This document shows, piece after piece, positions 40,661-53,500 of a stretch of DNA of 64,000 bases. The DNA is from Chaetoderma sp. LZ-2023a (taxonomy: Eukaryota > Mollusca > Caudofoveata > Chaetodermatida > Chaetodermatidae), in the NCBI GenBank assembly GCA_034401795.1, contig CM067369.1, forward strand, positions 139,140,496 to 139,204,495, given 5' to 3'. Both the position numbers and the translations under genes were made by a program. The notes beneath the pieces are model-generated. The model was not told the DNA's origin, searched no databases, and saw only the letters and a list, made by a program, of their open reading frames with translations. How positions within the stretch are numbered: the first letter of the stretch is position 1; each line of letters starts with the position of its first letter.

Positions 40661-41788
40661 TACAGTATTGATGACGACAGTGCTGCTCATCATGTCATGG
40701 GAAAGATGGCATGCCAGTTCGCTTGCAAACTGTGGATCCATGGAAGAAACTGCACTTGCGTGACGCAACTCGTGTATGCACCAGCGGAGGATTCTAGTTT
40801 ATCCATCAATTAGGTGACGTCATAATCAACTACGTGAGTGTAGGATGACGTCATACTCAGTTACGCCGTAGCTAGGATGTCACGAACGCTTAATCTATGA
40901 CGGGCTAAGCGTTATTGTACGGATTGTTTGTCTTTACTGTTTAATAAACCGTATGTTGAATATTTTGAAACTAATTTGACTGGGTGCTGTTGCTGCCATA
41001 AGCAGTAACAGCCCATGTCAAATTACGTTCAAAATAGTCAACAGCTTACCTGTGTAGTTTTATGGAAATGGGTATTCGAGAGTCCATGGATCAACCGATC
41101 CCAACATGGGCAAAGCGTGCGTGGAGCTTAGCTAGAGATGGTCGAGGCATAAGCTAAAACTGGATTCTTCAACTCGTGCATGTAGCAACTGTAAGAACTG
41201 GGCAGCTCCAAATACTAGTCTAATGCTGGTCACCACAAACACATTCCTACTATCACCAAATTTTGATGGGCGGACAACCTACTCTCCAATGAAGTATTAA
41301 ATGATTATATACGATATGATTCCAGTGCAATACGACCACGCTGTCAGTGAAAGTGATCCAATAACTATTAGCGGTTTGTTGAATGTCACCAGAAACACCA
41401 GAACAGAGAGACTTGGAATTCGTTGTACACGATGCCACAACCTATAAATCTTGCAGAAAAGAGGAGGCAACTGCACAAACTTGTTAAATGCGCTTGTATG
41501 AATCTAAATAAGCATGACTATAACCATTGAGGCACAAGAAAAAGTCGAGGGAGCATCACATCACATCACATCACATGTCTAATTGATTGAATCGCACAAA
41601 ATTAGCTTTTTTCTGCTCTCTTAAATTTCTGCAGGCTAGAACAATTCATGTCCCTTGTTCCAGAGCAGTGTACATCATTTGGCAGTGTCTATATGCTCCC
41701 GGAGAGAGAGAGAGAGAGAGAGAGGGGGGAGGGGAGGGAGGGACGGAGGGAGAGAGAGAGAGGAGAGAGAGGGAGAAAAAGAGAGAGA

Positions 41789-41832
<44 letters not shown>

Positions 41833-42334
41833 GCAGTGCCGGATTAAGTCTTGCCAGGGCTGGGGGAAAAAGCATATTTGTGGAGTTGTGTGGAAGCGAA
41901 AGGCAAACCAAAAATGTAGATTTCTAGGCACTGGCAGATGGCATCTCCTGTATTTCCAGAGGTAAATATGGACCATCAATCAGTTAGCTGTTAAATTATT
42001 ATTTTTTAGCCGTTTAATTTCATTTTTTTGTTCACTCAAATTTTTAGACGCTCAGTTGTGAAAACAGGACTGGATAAAGAAAACTGAATGCACAAAAAAC
42101 TGAAATTAATTAGCTAAAAATAGAATAATTTAACAGCCAACTGAATGGCCATGTTTACCCACTGAAAGCGCAGGTGGTGCCATCTGCATGGTAGCATCTA
42201 GAAAAATAGTATTAAACTGTAATACAATCATGAACCATCTTTAGACAACCACCATGCCAAGTTTAGTACATATCCTCTCAATTCAAAACTCATAACACAC
42301 CATCTAGGACAAGAGCTGAACCAGCAAGGTTGTT
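40661..42334. other. No gene; small repeats
   Basis: No coding gene is recognised. The stretch holds an imperfect palindrome at 40953-41045 (arms around TATTTTGAAACTAATTTGAC and GTCAAATTACGTTCAAAATA) related to the core of the MITE at 7403. A CACAT run lies at 41561-41577. A GA-rich microsatellite at 41702-41828 produces spurious Arg/Glu and Ser/Leu frames. Confidence 0.5.
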
Positions 42335-43340
42335 TGAGAGAACTTGATTGGTCAAATGCTTTGTCAACCATCTAGTCTTCCTGAAAATTACTTACCCAGA
42401 ACCAATGAATGGATTGGGTCAAATTTGGAGGATATCATTAGATTTTGAAACCGAAGTTGATTTGTATGCTCGATTTAAATTTCCGCTTTTGAAACTGTCA
42501 AAAAATGGGTTAAAACTGTCTCGAATCTTTTCCCACCAAAACTCCCATACTAGAGTAATATGCAATTTAAAATCTCTTCTTCAAATTTCAATTATATTTG
42601 GAAGAAAGAATTGTTAACCTTTTAAGCCTTCAATTTATTCCAGAAAAATTCAGTTTTCTCACCGAAAATGTTAGTTTGTAGACCAAGAGAATATTTTTGA
42701 AAATTTATGACTGGAATGAATTATTAAAAACGTCTTTAAAATACTCTTGTGTGAATGTCGTTGAAGATGGCTGCTGAAGCATTTCACCAATGAAGTCCCC
42801 TTGAACTAACTTGACTTGGTTCAGCTGTTGGCCTAGATGGTGTTTCACATGTTTTGAATTCAAGTTACTTCAATGGAACTTGATTGACGAAATTCCTCGG
42901 CCACCAGCTTGGATGACAATTTTAATTAAAATGATTTAGCCTGAATCGCTGAACGGATAAGCCTGACATCAATTCAGTTTGTTCAAGGGAGTGTAGTGCA
43001 CTAAAAACATGGACACTTGACAAATCCGAATTCATTTGACCATTTGAAAATCCAGCTTTTGAAACATTCAAACATCTCTCTGCCATAATGATCCATTTGT
43101 TCAAACAAAGCTGATCACCCAATTTCGACAGACGCTACCTTGGAATTTGGCCAATGTTTAAAAAGATTTTGGAGTATCTTCTCCAAAACCCCCTTGGAGG
43201 ACTGATTTAAAACTCATCATCTTACGCAACATCAGAAACAAGTTTGGTTGCGGGAACATGAAAACAAATGCTTTGGGGGCCATAGCAAATCGTTGAATGG
43301 ATCAGACCAAAATTTAGGAAATATGATCACGGACTAAGGG
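42335..43340 (-). repeat. Inverted relative of the intronic repeat
   Basis: On the minus strand this resembles the repeat modules at 55.7-58.5 kb: AGATTTTAAATT, a 'tatggga' block, GGTGGGAAAA, TTTGAACAAA and CTTGGATC-like phrases. There is no coding frame. It is an older or differently rearranged member of the same family. Confidence 0.4.
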
Positions 43341-44191
43341 CTATTCAAGGTTGATCAGGGGAAGTACTTTTAAAACAAGGATTCTGTGGAATAACTTGTC
43401 TCATATGTCTCTACTTTGTCAAAGTGATCAAGACCGTGTTACTTCATTATCATCATGCTGCTGCCTAACAGTGTAGGCACCCATGTAGCTAAGTTTTGTT
43501 GCTATAGTATTATGTGTGATTACTATATTCTGCAACCCGCTTTTATTGGTCACCTTGCAGCATGCTTAATAGAGTACCGCAAATTGCTGGGCAACTTTAC
43601 CGGATAGCGGCGAAGTATAGTGCATGGTTTGGAATTATGCTGTCTGGCCAGAAGTGAACATTGATGGTGGGGAGGTGTTTGTGGTGGCTTTGTCTTTTTG
43701 TCAATCCATTGTTGGGAGGACTGGAAAGTGTTATTTCCCATGAGGCAGCAACGTCACCAGGACTGCAGAACAGTGAGCTCAGGATTTCACTTTACCTTCA
43801 TATTTTTCCTGCCATGAAGTGGATCATCATTTTATTTAGTATCATGCTATGCCGATAGGTTTATTTTTTCTTTTCGTCATGTATGAAGTCCACATTATCA
43901 GCAGATTCCATCTCTAGTGGCATCCCAGTATGGACACTGCAGGTTTTGTTCTTGTGGAATTTTCAAGCACAGATTTCAATGCAGCAGCAAGGTACAGCAG
44001 AAAAGCAGAGGGGATAGTCTATCTCACTCTGATGAGTCAATGGTGTCTCTTCAATTAACCAATTCTGAAAGATAGATTTTGTTAGCTGGCTAACGCAAAA
44101 ACTTAACATTGAAAAACTGAATGTTGTATCAGGTTCACATCGACCAGATTTCAGTATCTTGGTTGCCCCATTGGAATTGCGATCTGATTAA
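43341..44191. other. No gene seen
   Basis: I see no recognisable gene or repeat in this stretch. Confidence 0.4.
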
Positions 44192-44435
44192 TTTTAATGC
44201 TTTCTTGATGATTCCGGCCCAAACCAGCCCATACAGTGGTCTTATGGAATGTCAATTAAAGAAGCCAAGAGAAGACTATTTTTGACAATTTACCACTGGA
44301 TTGACTGGCTCGATAATTGAGCCAGTCATTCCTGTGGTAAAATTTCAAAAATTTTAAATAGCCCTCTTGGCCTGCTAATTGACATTCAATAAAAAATTTT
44401 ATTTAAAAAAATGAATTTAGTCATTAAGGGGTTAA
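44192..44435. mobile_element. TTAA-flanked foldback MITE, copy a
   Basis: TTAA on both sides. The centre (44247-44387) is a long near-palindrome beginning GAATGTCAATTA and ending TAATTGACATTC, with a core GACTGGCTCGATAATTGAGCCAGTC. Same outer flanks as copy c (CCGGCCCAAACCAGCC on the left; GAATTTAGTCATTAAGGGG on the right). Confidence 0.6.
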
Positions 44436-45384
44436 AGTCGAAATTTGCCGTGATATATTTTGTGTGTATGGCGAGTTCAAAATTTTCACATTAAAAAATC
44501 TGCAATTGTTTTCCTGCCAAAAACTCATAAGTATAGTATTCTATGGGAATATAGAAATTTTTACATTTTTTCGATAAGCACTGGGCCGATTTCAACAACG
44601 TTCGGCAGGATGACCCATTGTCCTTCTGTTCCAGGTGAATGATACGGCGCATTGGGTTTGTTATATTTTTAGATGAAATAGACCAAAAGTTCTTGATGCT
44701 TTATATTGTAAAGTACTGATTAGGAAATTTTTCTACCTATCACATTGATTTGGCTGCAGTTGTTCCAGGTTCTTGAAAAATAATCTTTTCTTCAGTGAAC
44801 GCCCAGAAACCCTGATTAGGATTAATTTTGCTTTAGCACTTCATACACATTATCAATTGTTGAATTCTAACGGCAATAAAGACTTTAATGGGAATGCCAA
44901 TAGTACCACCACCACCGCAAAGTGTATTTCTGGTAAGCAGGTGGGACAAAAAGGAGTGTGATTAGATTAACAAAAAATACATGTTTATCTAGACGATTTA
45001 TTTATCAACAAATTAATACAAAATACCATGGACAACACTTTCCTGACACAAAAAGGTGAATCATAATGTAATAATTGGCATCTCATGACCTTAAGTCTGA
45101 ACATAGATAACTACATTTTACACTTAGACATAGAAAGATCAACAGTTTACTTTATCATAAACGAAATCAAGGATTGATTTTTTCAAGTGTTAACTCTGTG
45201 TGCCGGTAGTGCAAATCTGAATATAGTTCTGTGAAATGTACAAATTAAATTTTTCATAGACAGCGATACTGTTCAATTACTGCTGATCATATTTGAAAAC
45301 ATTATAATCTCTAACGGAGGCAACAAGATTCAGTCAGAATATTTTGAGATTAGTTTGACTGAAAGTAGTAATCTATACAAACAT
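44436..45384. other. No gene seen
   Basis: AT-rich; no recognisable gene. A frame at 44773-44961 is short and without domain. Confidence 0.4.
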
Positions 45385-45769
45385 GGACAAAAAAGTAAAA
45401 TATGAAATCGTTTATACTGTGACAAAAAACAGGAGGGCGAGAAGCTGCAATCAATAATTTGTCTTGCAGATAGTCAACTTATTTTTGTGCCTTAGCGCAT
45501 TGCGGGAATATTGCTGATGCATGAGTACATGTACAGTAATCAGGCATTCAGAAATTGGCATAACACATTTTCAACTGTGTCTAGAGAGAATATATTCAGG
45601 CACGCTGGATAATTATACAGCTTGTCTGTATATATTGGCCCAAGACACCGGCTATAGTACGCTGTCTGTCCCGTATTACATATTCGGTGAAAAAACATGA
45701 CACATTTTCACAGTCCAATACAATATATTAGAGGATATGATAGTCTCTAATTTCAAAGCACTTAACTAA

Positions 45770-46490
45770 TCTCTCAATCTCGCACTCCCTCTCTCTGTGT
45801 CTATTTCTTTTCTGCTCTGGTTAAGGTTTCCTCAAATGACAATTGCATCAACAGTTCAATTTCAATAAAACTTAACTAATTTGTTCTAAGTGATGATTAA
45901 TGGGACTGTGCGTCTAAAACAAATCAAATTTAATTTTAACCTTCTCAAATGACAAGTTTCTCAACAAAGATTTATCAGAACTTGAGAAAACTTCACAGAT
46001 TTGTCCTATGCAATGATTATTGGTCGATTTTTAAAGAAATGTTCCATATTTTACGGTGCTTGAACATGACAATAAAATGAACGCCATGTGACATTAAATA
46101 ATATGACACATGTTTTCTCAAAACAGGCATATAAAAAGCCTAACCAAAATGAAATGGTTAACCAGGACCTCTTATAGTCAGGTTCAAACACAGTAAAATA
46201 TGGAACATTTTTGAAAACCGATCAGTCCTAATCATTGCACAGAACAAGTCTGTGACGTTGTATCAAGATCTGATAAAATCTTTGACAAAATTGGAATTTG
46301 AAAAGGCTAAAATTCTATTTGATTTATTTTAGACACCAAGTTCTATTAATCATCTTTAGTTGAGATAATCATTCCATTTGAGGAACCTTAATCTCTTATG
46401 TCTCAGTCATGTCATGTCCTTTGAGGAAACTTAACATGAACAGACACTGACCAAGAGAACGAGACAGAGACATCATCCACTCACTCACAA
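45770..46490. repeat. Large foldback palindrome
   Basis: Left arm (about 45770-46090) and right arm (about 46180-46490) are imperfect inverted repeats. GTTCCATATTTTACGG on the left pairs with CAGTAAAATATGGAAC on the right; GGTTTCCTCAAATGAC pairs with TTTGAGGAAACTT. The centre is near 46130. The duplicate at 48050-48660 has the same structure. Confidence 0.65.
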
Positions 46491-46523
46491 AAGGCCAACT
46501 AAAAATTTGTTAGATTTGAATTC

Positions 46524-46651
<128 letters not shown>

Positions 46652-46755
46652 AAGACAGGTTTACCCAACCCTAACATTGCTTAGGCATGTGTGATTATCG
46701 TGATTACTCAATTAATCAGCCTCTCTCTCTTGCCAAGCCACAATGAAGTTTAGAG

Positions 46756-46886
46756 ATGTCCATTTGCAGGCTAAGAGAAAACGTTTTTCGAAACTGTATC
46801 ACTGGAATGACTGGCTCGAGTCTTGAGCCAGTCATTCCAGCGATACATTTTCAAAAAAGGTAATTTCTTGGCCTCTAAATAGACAT
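46756..46886. repeat. Foldback palindrome, copy b
   Basis: Arms ATGTCCATTTGCAGG and its loose complement at the other end; core GACTGGCTCGAG then CTTGAGCCAGTC. Same family as 44247, 47328 and 53025. Confidence 0.65.
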
Positions 46887-47050
46887 GCATTCGCCGAGTA
46901 AAATGTCAATTTCCTTCACATATCGCATTTAACAATAACTAAAAGGTAAATTATGACATATTTATGCAGTAGAAATTATTCATGATTATTCGATTATTAA
47001 ATTTTTAATCATATAAATTCATGATTTAAGAAATGATTGTGATTTTGAAT

Positions 47051-47240
47051 TCAATCCTGTAATGTCGCAAGCCTACCACGGTTCTTAGTTATAATGTTCT
47101 TTACACAGAATTTTATCTGCATCCATGAGCGATTTTGAAGTGCTGACTCATTTGTCTTAGCTACTTCGCAGTGTCTCTTCCCAGGGACCTTTTGTAGCCT
47201 GATGAAGTAGCCCAGCTCCTTATTCATAGCTCTAATAAAT
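47051..47240 (-). pseudogene. Truncated copy of SANT-like terminal exon
   Basis: Encodes the same residues as the terminal exon at 53318-53550, from NKELGYFIRLQKVPG to the stop after GRLATLQD, but the first part of the exon, with its splice acceptor and the PWSEAE segment, is missing. It arose through the segmental duplication. The frame is open, so it is truncated without further decay. Confidence 0.75.
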
Positions 47241-47274
47241 AGTGCCCAACAAAACATTTCAACCTAATTTTCTT

Positions 47275-47502
47275 TTAACCCTTTACTGACGATACCGGCC
47301 AAAACCAGCCTCCTTAGTGGCCTAGAGGAATGCCCATTTGCAGTCCAAGAGAAGACAATTTTTAAAAATTTACAGCTGGAATGACTGGCCCGCTTATTCC
47401 AGTGGTAAATTTTCAAAGATAGTCTTCTCTTGGCCTGCAAATGGACATTCAAAAAGCAAATATTAAAATTTTCAGGAATGAATTTAGGCACTAAAGGGTT
47501 AA
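47275..47502. mobile_element. TTAA-flanked foldback MITE, copy c
   Basis: TTAA at 47275-47278 and 47499-47502 flank 220 bp with inverted ends CCCTTTACTG and CACTAAAGGG. Inside (47328-47450) is a palindrome with arms GAATGCCCATTTGCAG and CTGCAAATGGACATTC. TTAA targets with CCCTTT ends fit a non-autonomous piggyBac-like element. This is the best-preserved copy in the window. Confidence 0.7.
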
Positions 47503-47649
47503 GGCAGTAAACAATGGCAAAGCATATTATCCTTGTTGACAGACAATAGACAGTCAAATCAGCTCATCAAGGTCAGCTAAAAATCAGCATAAACAACGAG
47601 TTAATATCTTTGGACAAAATCCAGAAACATCTCTACAAATCTGGACAAA

Positions 47650-48667
47650 TCTATAAAATATGAAAGCGTTTATACTCTGACAAAAAATAGGTGGGTGAAA
47701 ATCTGCAATCGATGATTTGTCTTGCTGATAGGCAAGTTAGTTTTGTGCCTTAGCGCATTGCGGGAATATTGCTGATGCATGAGTACATGTACAGTAATCA
47801 GGCATTCAGAAATTGGCATAACGCATTTTCAACTGTGTCCAGTTAGAATATATTCAGGCACGCTGGATAATTATACAGCTTGTCTGTATATATTGGCCCA
47901 AGACACCGGCTATAGTACGCTGTCTGTCCCGTACTACATATTCAGTGAAAAAACATGACACATTTTCACAGTCCAATACAATATATTACAGGATATGAGT
48001 CTCTAATTTCAAAGCACTTAACTAATCTCTCAATCTCGCTCTCCCTCTCTCTGTGTCCCCTATTTCTTTTCTGCTCTGGTTAAGGTTTCCTCAAATGACG
48101 ATTGCATCAACAATTCAATTTCAATAAAACTTAACTAATTTGTTCTAAGTGATGATTAATGGGACTGCGTCTAAAACAAATCAAATTTAATTTTAACCTT
48201 TTCAAATGACAAGTTTCTCAACAAAGATTTATCAGAACTTGAGAAAACTTCACAGATTTGTTCTATGCAATGAGTATTGGTGGATTTTAAAAAAATGTTC
48301 CATATTTTACGGTGCTTGAACCTGACAATAAGATGAACGCCATGTGACATTACATAATACGACACAGGTTTTCTCAAAACAGGCATATAAAAAGCCTAAC
48401 CAAAATGAAATAGTTAACCTGGACCTCTTATAGTCAGGTTCAAACACAGTAAAATATGGAACATTTTTTGAAAACCGATCAGTCCTAATCTGTGAAATTG
48501 TATCAAGATCTGATAAAATCTTTGTTGACAAAATTGGAATTTGAAAAGGTTAATATTAAATTTGATTTATTTTAGACACAAAGTTCTACTAATCATCTTT
48601 ACTTGGGATAATCATTCTATTTGAGGAACCTTAATCTCTCATGTCTCAGTCATGTCATGTCCTTTGA
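47650..48667. repeat. Segmental duplication, copy 2, left part
   Basis: Homologous to 45385-46422; continues at 52748 after the Academ-like insertion. The last three bases (TGA, 48665-48667) are the target-site duplication. Confidence 0.88.
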
Positions 48668-48737
48668 TAGTCCAGGAGCTAAAGCTAGGTCAGAATCGTG
48701 ACGTAGCACACCCAGTATTCGGAAGGTCTGACACTTG
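48668..48737. repeat. Academ-like left inverted repeat
   Basis: Outer 14 bp match the right end with two differences. After a diverged part, about 27 bp (from 48704) match again with two differences. Confidence 0.85.
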
Positions 48738-49050
48738 CTGTGGCTTGGGGGACATGTCCCACACATTTTAAGCCCTGTTGTACAAACAAATTGTGGTAGC
48801 ACTAATTAGTTATCCTGATTTCTTTGCATAGGGGGTCTAGGCTTTGGCTGTATCCACAGTGCACAACGATATAAGCATGATCGTGTCATAACTCAAAGTA
48901 ATATCGTATTAGATTCACCATATATGATATTTAGACGGATATCGACCTAACATATATCCAACATACATTTTGCATGCATATACCAAAGGCGAGGGTGAAA
49001 TGTGAAGGTTATATTTTAAGTATGTATACTAACTCCATTCAGGTACTGAA

Positions 49051-52000
49051 AACAGAATTCTTGATTGTGGGGTGTTTGGTAGAAGACCAGTTGTGACCGC
49101 GTTCATAGACCCTGTCAAGAAGGATTGGTACCAATGTGATAGCTCAATCCAGGAACAGGCATTAGTCATGGATCTTGCATGGGCCATCGTTCGAATGTGT
49201 CCAATAAAATTGTTTGCGGTAGATCTTGTACCCATGATGACCACAGAAACACAAACAGTCCCTAGTTGGAGTGGATTTAATGCACTTGTATCATGTGCTA
49301 ACGCACCTTTTACACAAATCGGTTACTCTCCAATGATTTCCGGATCACCAACTGAATTCAATACGGTGTATACGGTCATGAAATAAGTTCAAAGAATGAT
49401 GACAACACTAGGACAGAATGACTCGGTCATTACATTCGACTTGGCCATATATGTCAAGGCAAAGGAGATACAGTGGCGATATAAAGAAGAGTTTAGTGAC
49501 ACTGTGATCAGACTGGGGGGATTCCACATTGCGCTAAACTACTTAGCTGTTATTGGAAAGATGTTGGATGACTCTGGTTTAGAAGATCTCCTCATAGAGG
49601 CCAACACATTTGGTAGCAGCACGGCTGCTGCTCTACTTAAAGGGAAGTCATATAATCGAGGAGTGAGGGCTCACAAATTGGTTATGGAAGCGCTGCTGCG
49701 ATTACAATGGCAGTCTTTTTCCAAATGGGTTCAACAAAATGGACAACATGAAGACCACATTACTCCAACAGAATTGGAGTCTGGATGAGAAAATTAAGAT
49801 GTGCCGAAGCAGCATTGATGACTTAGACGCACTGCAAGAAAATTTCAAAGAGGTGTTTATGTACGTGAATAAATTGCAACAGCTGTTCAAATCCTTTAAA
49901 GTTGAGTCAAGCTCGAAATCACACCTGTTCGCATTTTGGAACTCATATATTCATATGGTAGAACTGCTGCTTGGATTCATAAGAGCTGAGAGAACTGGAG
50001 ATTGGCAGGCACACCTATCTGCTACTGCTGCTATGGCGCCATATTTCTACAGCATGGACAGAACCAATTATGCAAGATGGCTGCCAATATATCTTGCGGA
50101 CATGAAGATGCTTCCAAGTACACATCCCCATGTACATGAACAATTCTTGAATGGAAATCATTCCGTAAGTCGCTCAGACCATCCATTCAATCAAGTGTGG
50201 ACAGATATGGCCTTAGAGCAATCGATTAATTTGGATTCCAAAAAGCGAGGTGGTATTATTGGAATAACACAAAAGCCAGGAGCTCTGGAGGTGGTTTTTA
50301 ACTAGCCACGAGAGGGCAGCCATAACAACGGTCACAAAGCAAATGTGTGGGTTACAAGATAGTCACATGTTTGGAGTACATAAGGAAATGGGGACTAATC
50401 GAATGAACAGGGATGAAACCGATGTGCAGAAGATACTTTCGATGTTCTCATCAGATATAATGACCAATCCCTTTAATATTGCGGAAACCGACGACAGCGA
50501 GTGTCTTCCGCTTGTAAACATTGCAACTGGCGTGGTATTGCCTAGTGAAATCGCCAAGAGACTTGTTTCCGCCTGTGACATTGGTAAGGAGATTATGAAA
50601 AATTTTGTTCAGGAGCGGCTGGACACTAACACGAGAAGCTTTTGGGACACATTGCCACACTTAAAACCTAAAACATTTGCCAGCCTAGCACAGAAGAAAA
50701 AACTCAAAACAAATGATGAAAAAATTCACAATGTGAGATCTGACCGCGAACTATTTGGTCGATTAATTATTGCCGCAAGGTCCAGAGATGTTGATTTAAA
50801 ACTAGTGATGACGTATGAACTGTCTGCTGTTCCACTATCATTGTCACATACGGATGGGACTCTAAGAAAGAATGTGAAAAGTGTTTTGTTAAGTGAACTA
50901 GAAAAGGAAGTAAATGTTGATGGACGGCTTCCACCTGTTGACAAGACAGGCGCAACAGCTTATGTAGTAGATGGCATGGCAATTGTGCAAATGGTTAAAA
51001 CTGGAGGTACGTCTACATTTGGAGAATTGGCTGATAAATACTGGCACATCTTTAGTTCCACTGAATCAAGAAGACTGCAACAGAGTAGATATAGTTTTTG
51101 ACAGATATGATAGACTGGAATCTCTCAAAGCGGAAGAGCGGCTAAAACGTGGGTCATCAACAGCATTGGAAGTAAAGATTGCTCGAGAAAATACTCCCGT
51201 TCCAAAGCAATGGGCCAAGTACATCAGCAATCCAAGCAACAAAAGAAACCTGGTTGCATTTCTCAGCAAGCGGTGGCGTGATACTGGTCCAAATATGCTA
51301 TCTGCCGACAATTGCGTCATTCTTGCTGGTGGCTTTAACGATGGAATGGATGTTGTTGTCATTTCAGCGAACAATTCGTCGTATTTGGAAGAACTTCGAT
51401 CAGATCACGAGGAAGCAGATACGCGTATGATGTTGCACGCGCTACACGCTTCAAAAGACCACATACGTGTTGTTATACAGTCTCCTGACACAGACGTGGC
51501 AGTACTTAGTATATATACGTATCGTTCGCTTCACTGTTCTGAACTATGGTTCCGTACGGGCACAAAGGACAAATTGCGATACATACCAATACATACAGTT
51601 GCTCAAGTATTGGGCCCAGCTATCTGTCTGTCTTTGCCTGGGTTTCATTCTCTTACAGGTTGTGATAGCACTAGTGCATTATTTGGAGTCGCTAAGAGAA
51701 AAGCATTCAATCTCTTAAAGTCATCTGAATGTCATCAGCTTAAATTAGCCCAACTCGGCGAACATGTTGACTTATCACCGAATACTGCAATTCTATGTGA
51801 GAAATTTGTCTGTGAGTTGTATACCACCAGGGATGTGGGAAAGACAGCTGATGAAACCCGTTATTGGCTCTTTTGTCAAAAGAGACAAAGAAATGAAAAT
51901 CTTCCACCTACATCGAATAGTCTAAAGCATCACACCGAAAGGGCCAATTTTCAAGCTCTTGTTTGGAGACGTTCATTGCAAGCTGTTCAGAATCTTCCAT

Positions 52001-52252
52001 CTCCAAATGGACATGGCTGGAGTATAGTTGATGGTCTACTCAAGCCTGTTCTAATGTCAAAGGATCCTGCTCCATTTGGATTAATTGAACTCACATCATG
52101 TAGATGTCAAAAGTCTGCCTGCAAAAGAACAGATCTCTGTCAACAAGGCTAACAATCTACTCTGCACTGAAGCATGCCTTTGTATGGGAGGTGAAATGTG
52201 TGACAATGTTCAGCATACAATTGTCGAAGATGACTCTGACACGGATGAGTAA
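49051..52252 (+). pseudogene. Academ-like transposase with XPG-type nuclease
   Basis: Coding is recognisable from ENRILDCG after an acceptor-like TTCAG at about 49041. The first part (to about 50300) has family-typical blocks: PSWSGFNALVS, FGSSTAAALLKGKSYNRGVRAHK, and NHSVSRSDHPFNQVWTDMALEQ. The nuclease part (50940-51720) has VVDGMAIVQ, TFGELADKYW, VDIVFDRYD, HEEADTRMMLHAL, SPDTDVAVLSI, and LTGCDSTSALFGVAKRKA, matching the order of XPG/FEN1 acidic and helix-hairpin-helix motifs. The C-terminus (52095-52200) has eight cysteines (CRC, AC, LC, LC, AC, LC, MC). Breaks: a CAA-to-TAA-type stop at 49384-49386 and frameshifts near 49780, 50285, 51060 and 52145. The enzyme is inactive, but the decay is modest. 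Confidence 0.78.
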
Positions 52253-52677
52253 CATTCTCTCATTTGCTCACGTGATAAATATGTCCTGCCAGCTTGTGTA
52301 GACATGCACTGCATGTCAGTTAAAAGTTTAATTATGAAAAATGTAGAAAACATGGGCATTGTTGTAGCTAAGGTATTGCTAGTCACAAGAAGACCTAAGT
52401 GCCCCAATATGTACAAAGCAACATACGGGTGTCTTAAACGAGGTTGATTATGTATAAATCTGCGATATACGATCACTCCTTTCCATTTTGGTTAAGATTG
52501 TATTGATATAACATGCGCTTAAGTTTGTGAAAAATTTACCATTGTGAAAATTGTTTGAGAGCTACATTCAACACCTATTGTAAATGGGCTTCTCACGGGT
52601 TAGTGATACCACAATTTTCTTGTACAACACGGCTCAGAATATACCCAAGACATCGGTCTAGCATAATATAGAGACAA

Positions 52678-52747
52678 ACCTTCTGAATACTGGGTGTGCT
52701 ACGAAACCATTCTTCCAGACCCCTTTTGAAAATTGGCTCCCGGACTA
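52678..52747. repeat. Academ-like right inverted repeat
   Basis: Reverse complement of 48668-48737 with mismatches, ending GGACTA directly before the TGA duplication. Confidence 0.85.
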
Positions 52748-53500
52748 TGAGGAAGCTTAACATGAACAGATACTGACCGAGAGAATGAGACAGAGACATC
52801 ATTCACTCACTCGCAAAAAGCAAACTAAAAATTTGTTAGATTTGAATTCAACACACAGAATGCCCACACACACAATTCATCACACTAAAAAGACAGGTTT
52901 ACCCAACCCTAGCATGGCTTAGGCATGCGTGATTATTGATTTGAGCGATAATGATCGATTATTAAAAATTAATCAGTCTCTCTCTCTCTCTCTCTCTCTC
53001 GCCAGGTCATACTGATGTTTAGAAATGTCCATTTGCAGGCCAAGAGAACTTTTTTTGAAAATGTGTCACTGGAATGACTGTCTCAAGTCTCGAGCCAGTC
53101 ATTCCAATGATACATTTTCAAAAAAGGTAATCTCTTGGCCTCTAAATAGACATGCATTCGCCGAGTAAAATGTCAATTTCCTTCACATATCGCATTTAAC
53201 AATAAGTAAAAGGTAAATTATGACATATTTATGCAGTAGAAATTATTCATGATTATTCGATTATTAAATTTTTAATCGTATAAATTCATGATTTAAGAAA
53301 TGATTGTGATTTTGAATTCAATCCTGTAATGTCGCAAGCCTACCACGGTTCTTAGTTATAATGTTCTTTACACAGAATTTTATCTGCATCCATGAGCGAT
53401 TTTGAAGTGCTGACTCATTTGTCTTAGCTACTTCGCAGTGTCTCTTCCCAGGGACCTTTTGTAGCCTGATGAAGTAGCCCAGCTCCTTGTTCACAGCTGC
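52748..53500. repeat. Segmental duplication, copy 2, right part
   Basis: Continues the duplication after the insertion; matches 46423-47235. Contains foldback copy d and most of the SANT-like exon. Confidence 0.85.
53025..53153. repeat. Foldback palindrome, copy d
   Basis: Arms ATGTCCATTTGCAGGCC and GGCCTCTAAATAGACAT; core CTGGAATGACTGTCTC/GAGCCAGTCATTCC. It is the duplicate of copy b. Confidence 0.65.

Larger units (their letters stand above)
48668..52747 (+). mobile_element. Academ-like DNA transposon
   Basis: A 4,080-bp insertion with a TGA duplication on both sides (48665-48667 and 52748-52750). The inverted ends begin TAGTCC(A/G)GGAGC and pair again strongly further in (CGTAGCACACCCAGTATTC on both), about 70 bp in all. 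The paralogous segment has the intact target at 46420-46430. Inside is one plus-strand gene with an XPG/FEN1-like nuclease domain and a C-terminal group of eight cysteines. A 3-bp duplication, an XPG-type nuclease and a Cys8 group together fit the Academ superfamily as I know it. The first about 380 bp hold no recognisable coding, so the transposase N-terminus is missing or in lost exons. Confidence 0.82.

Noticed and set aside
41587..41979. Arg/Glu-rich and Ser/Leu-rich frames
   Set aside because: GA microsatellite translated on both strands.
49029..52476. Minus-strand frames opposite the Academ-like gene
   Set aside because: Antisense shadows without domains.
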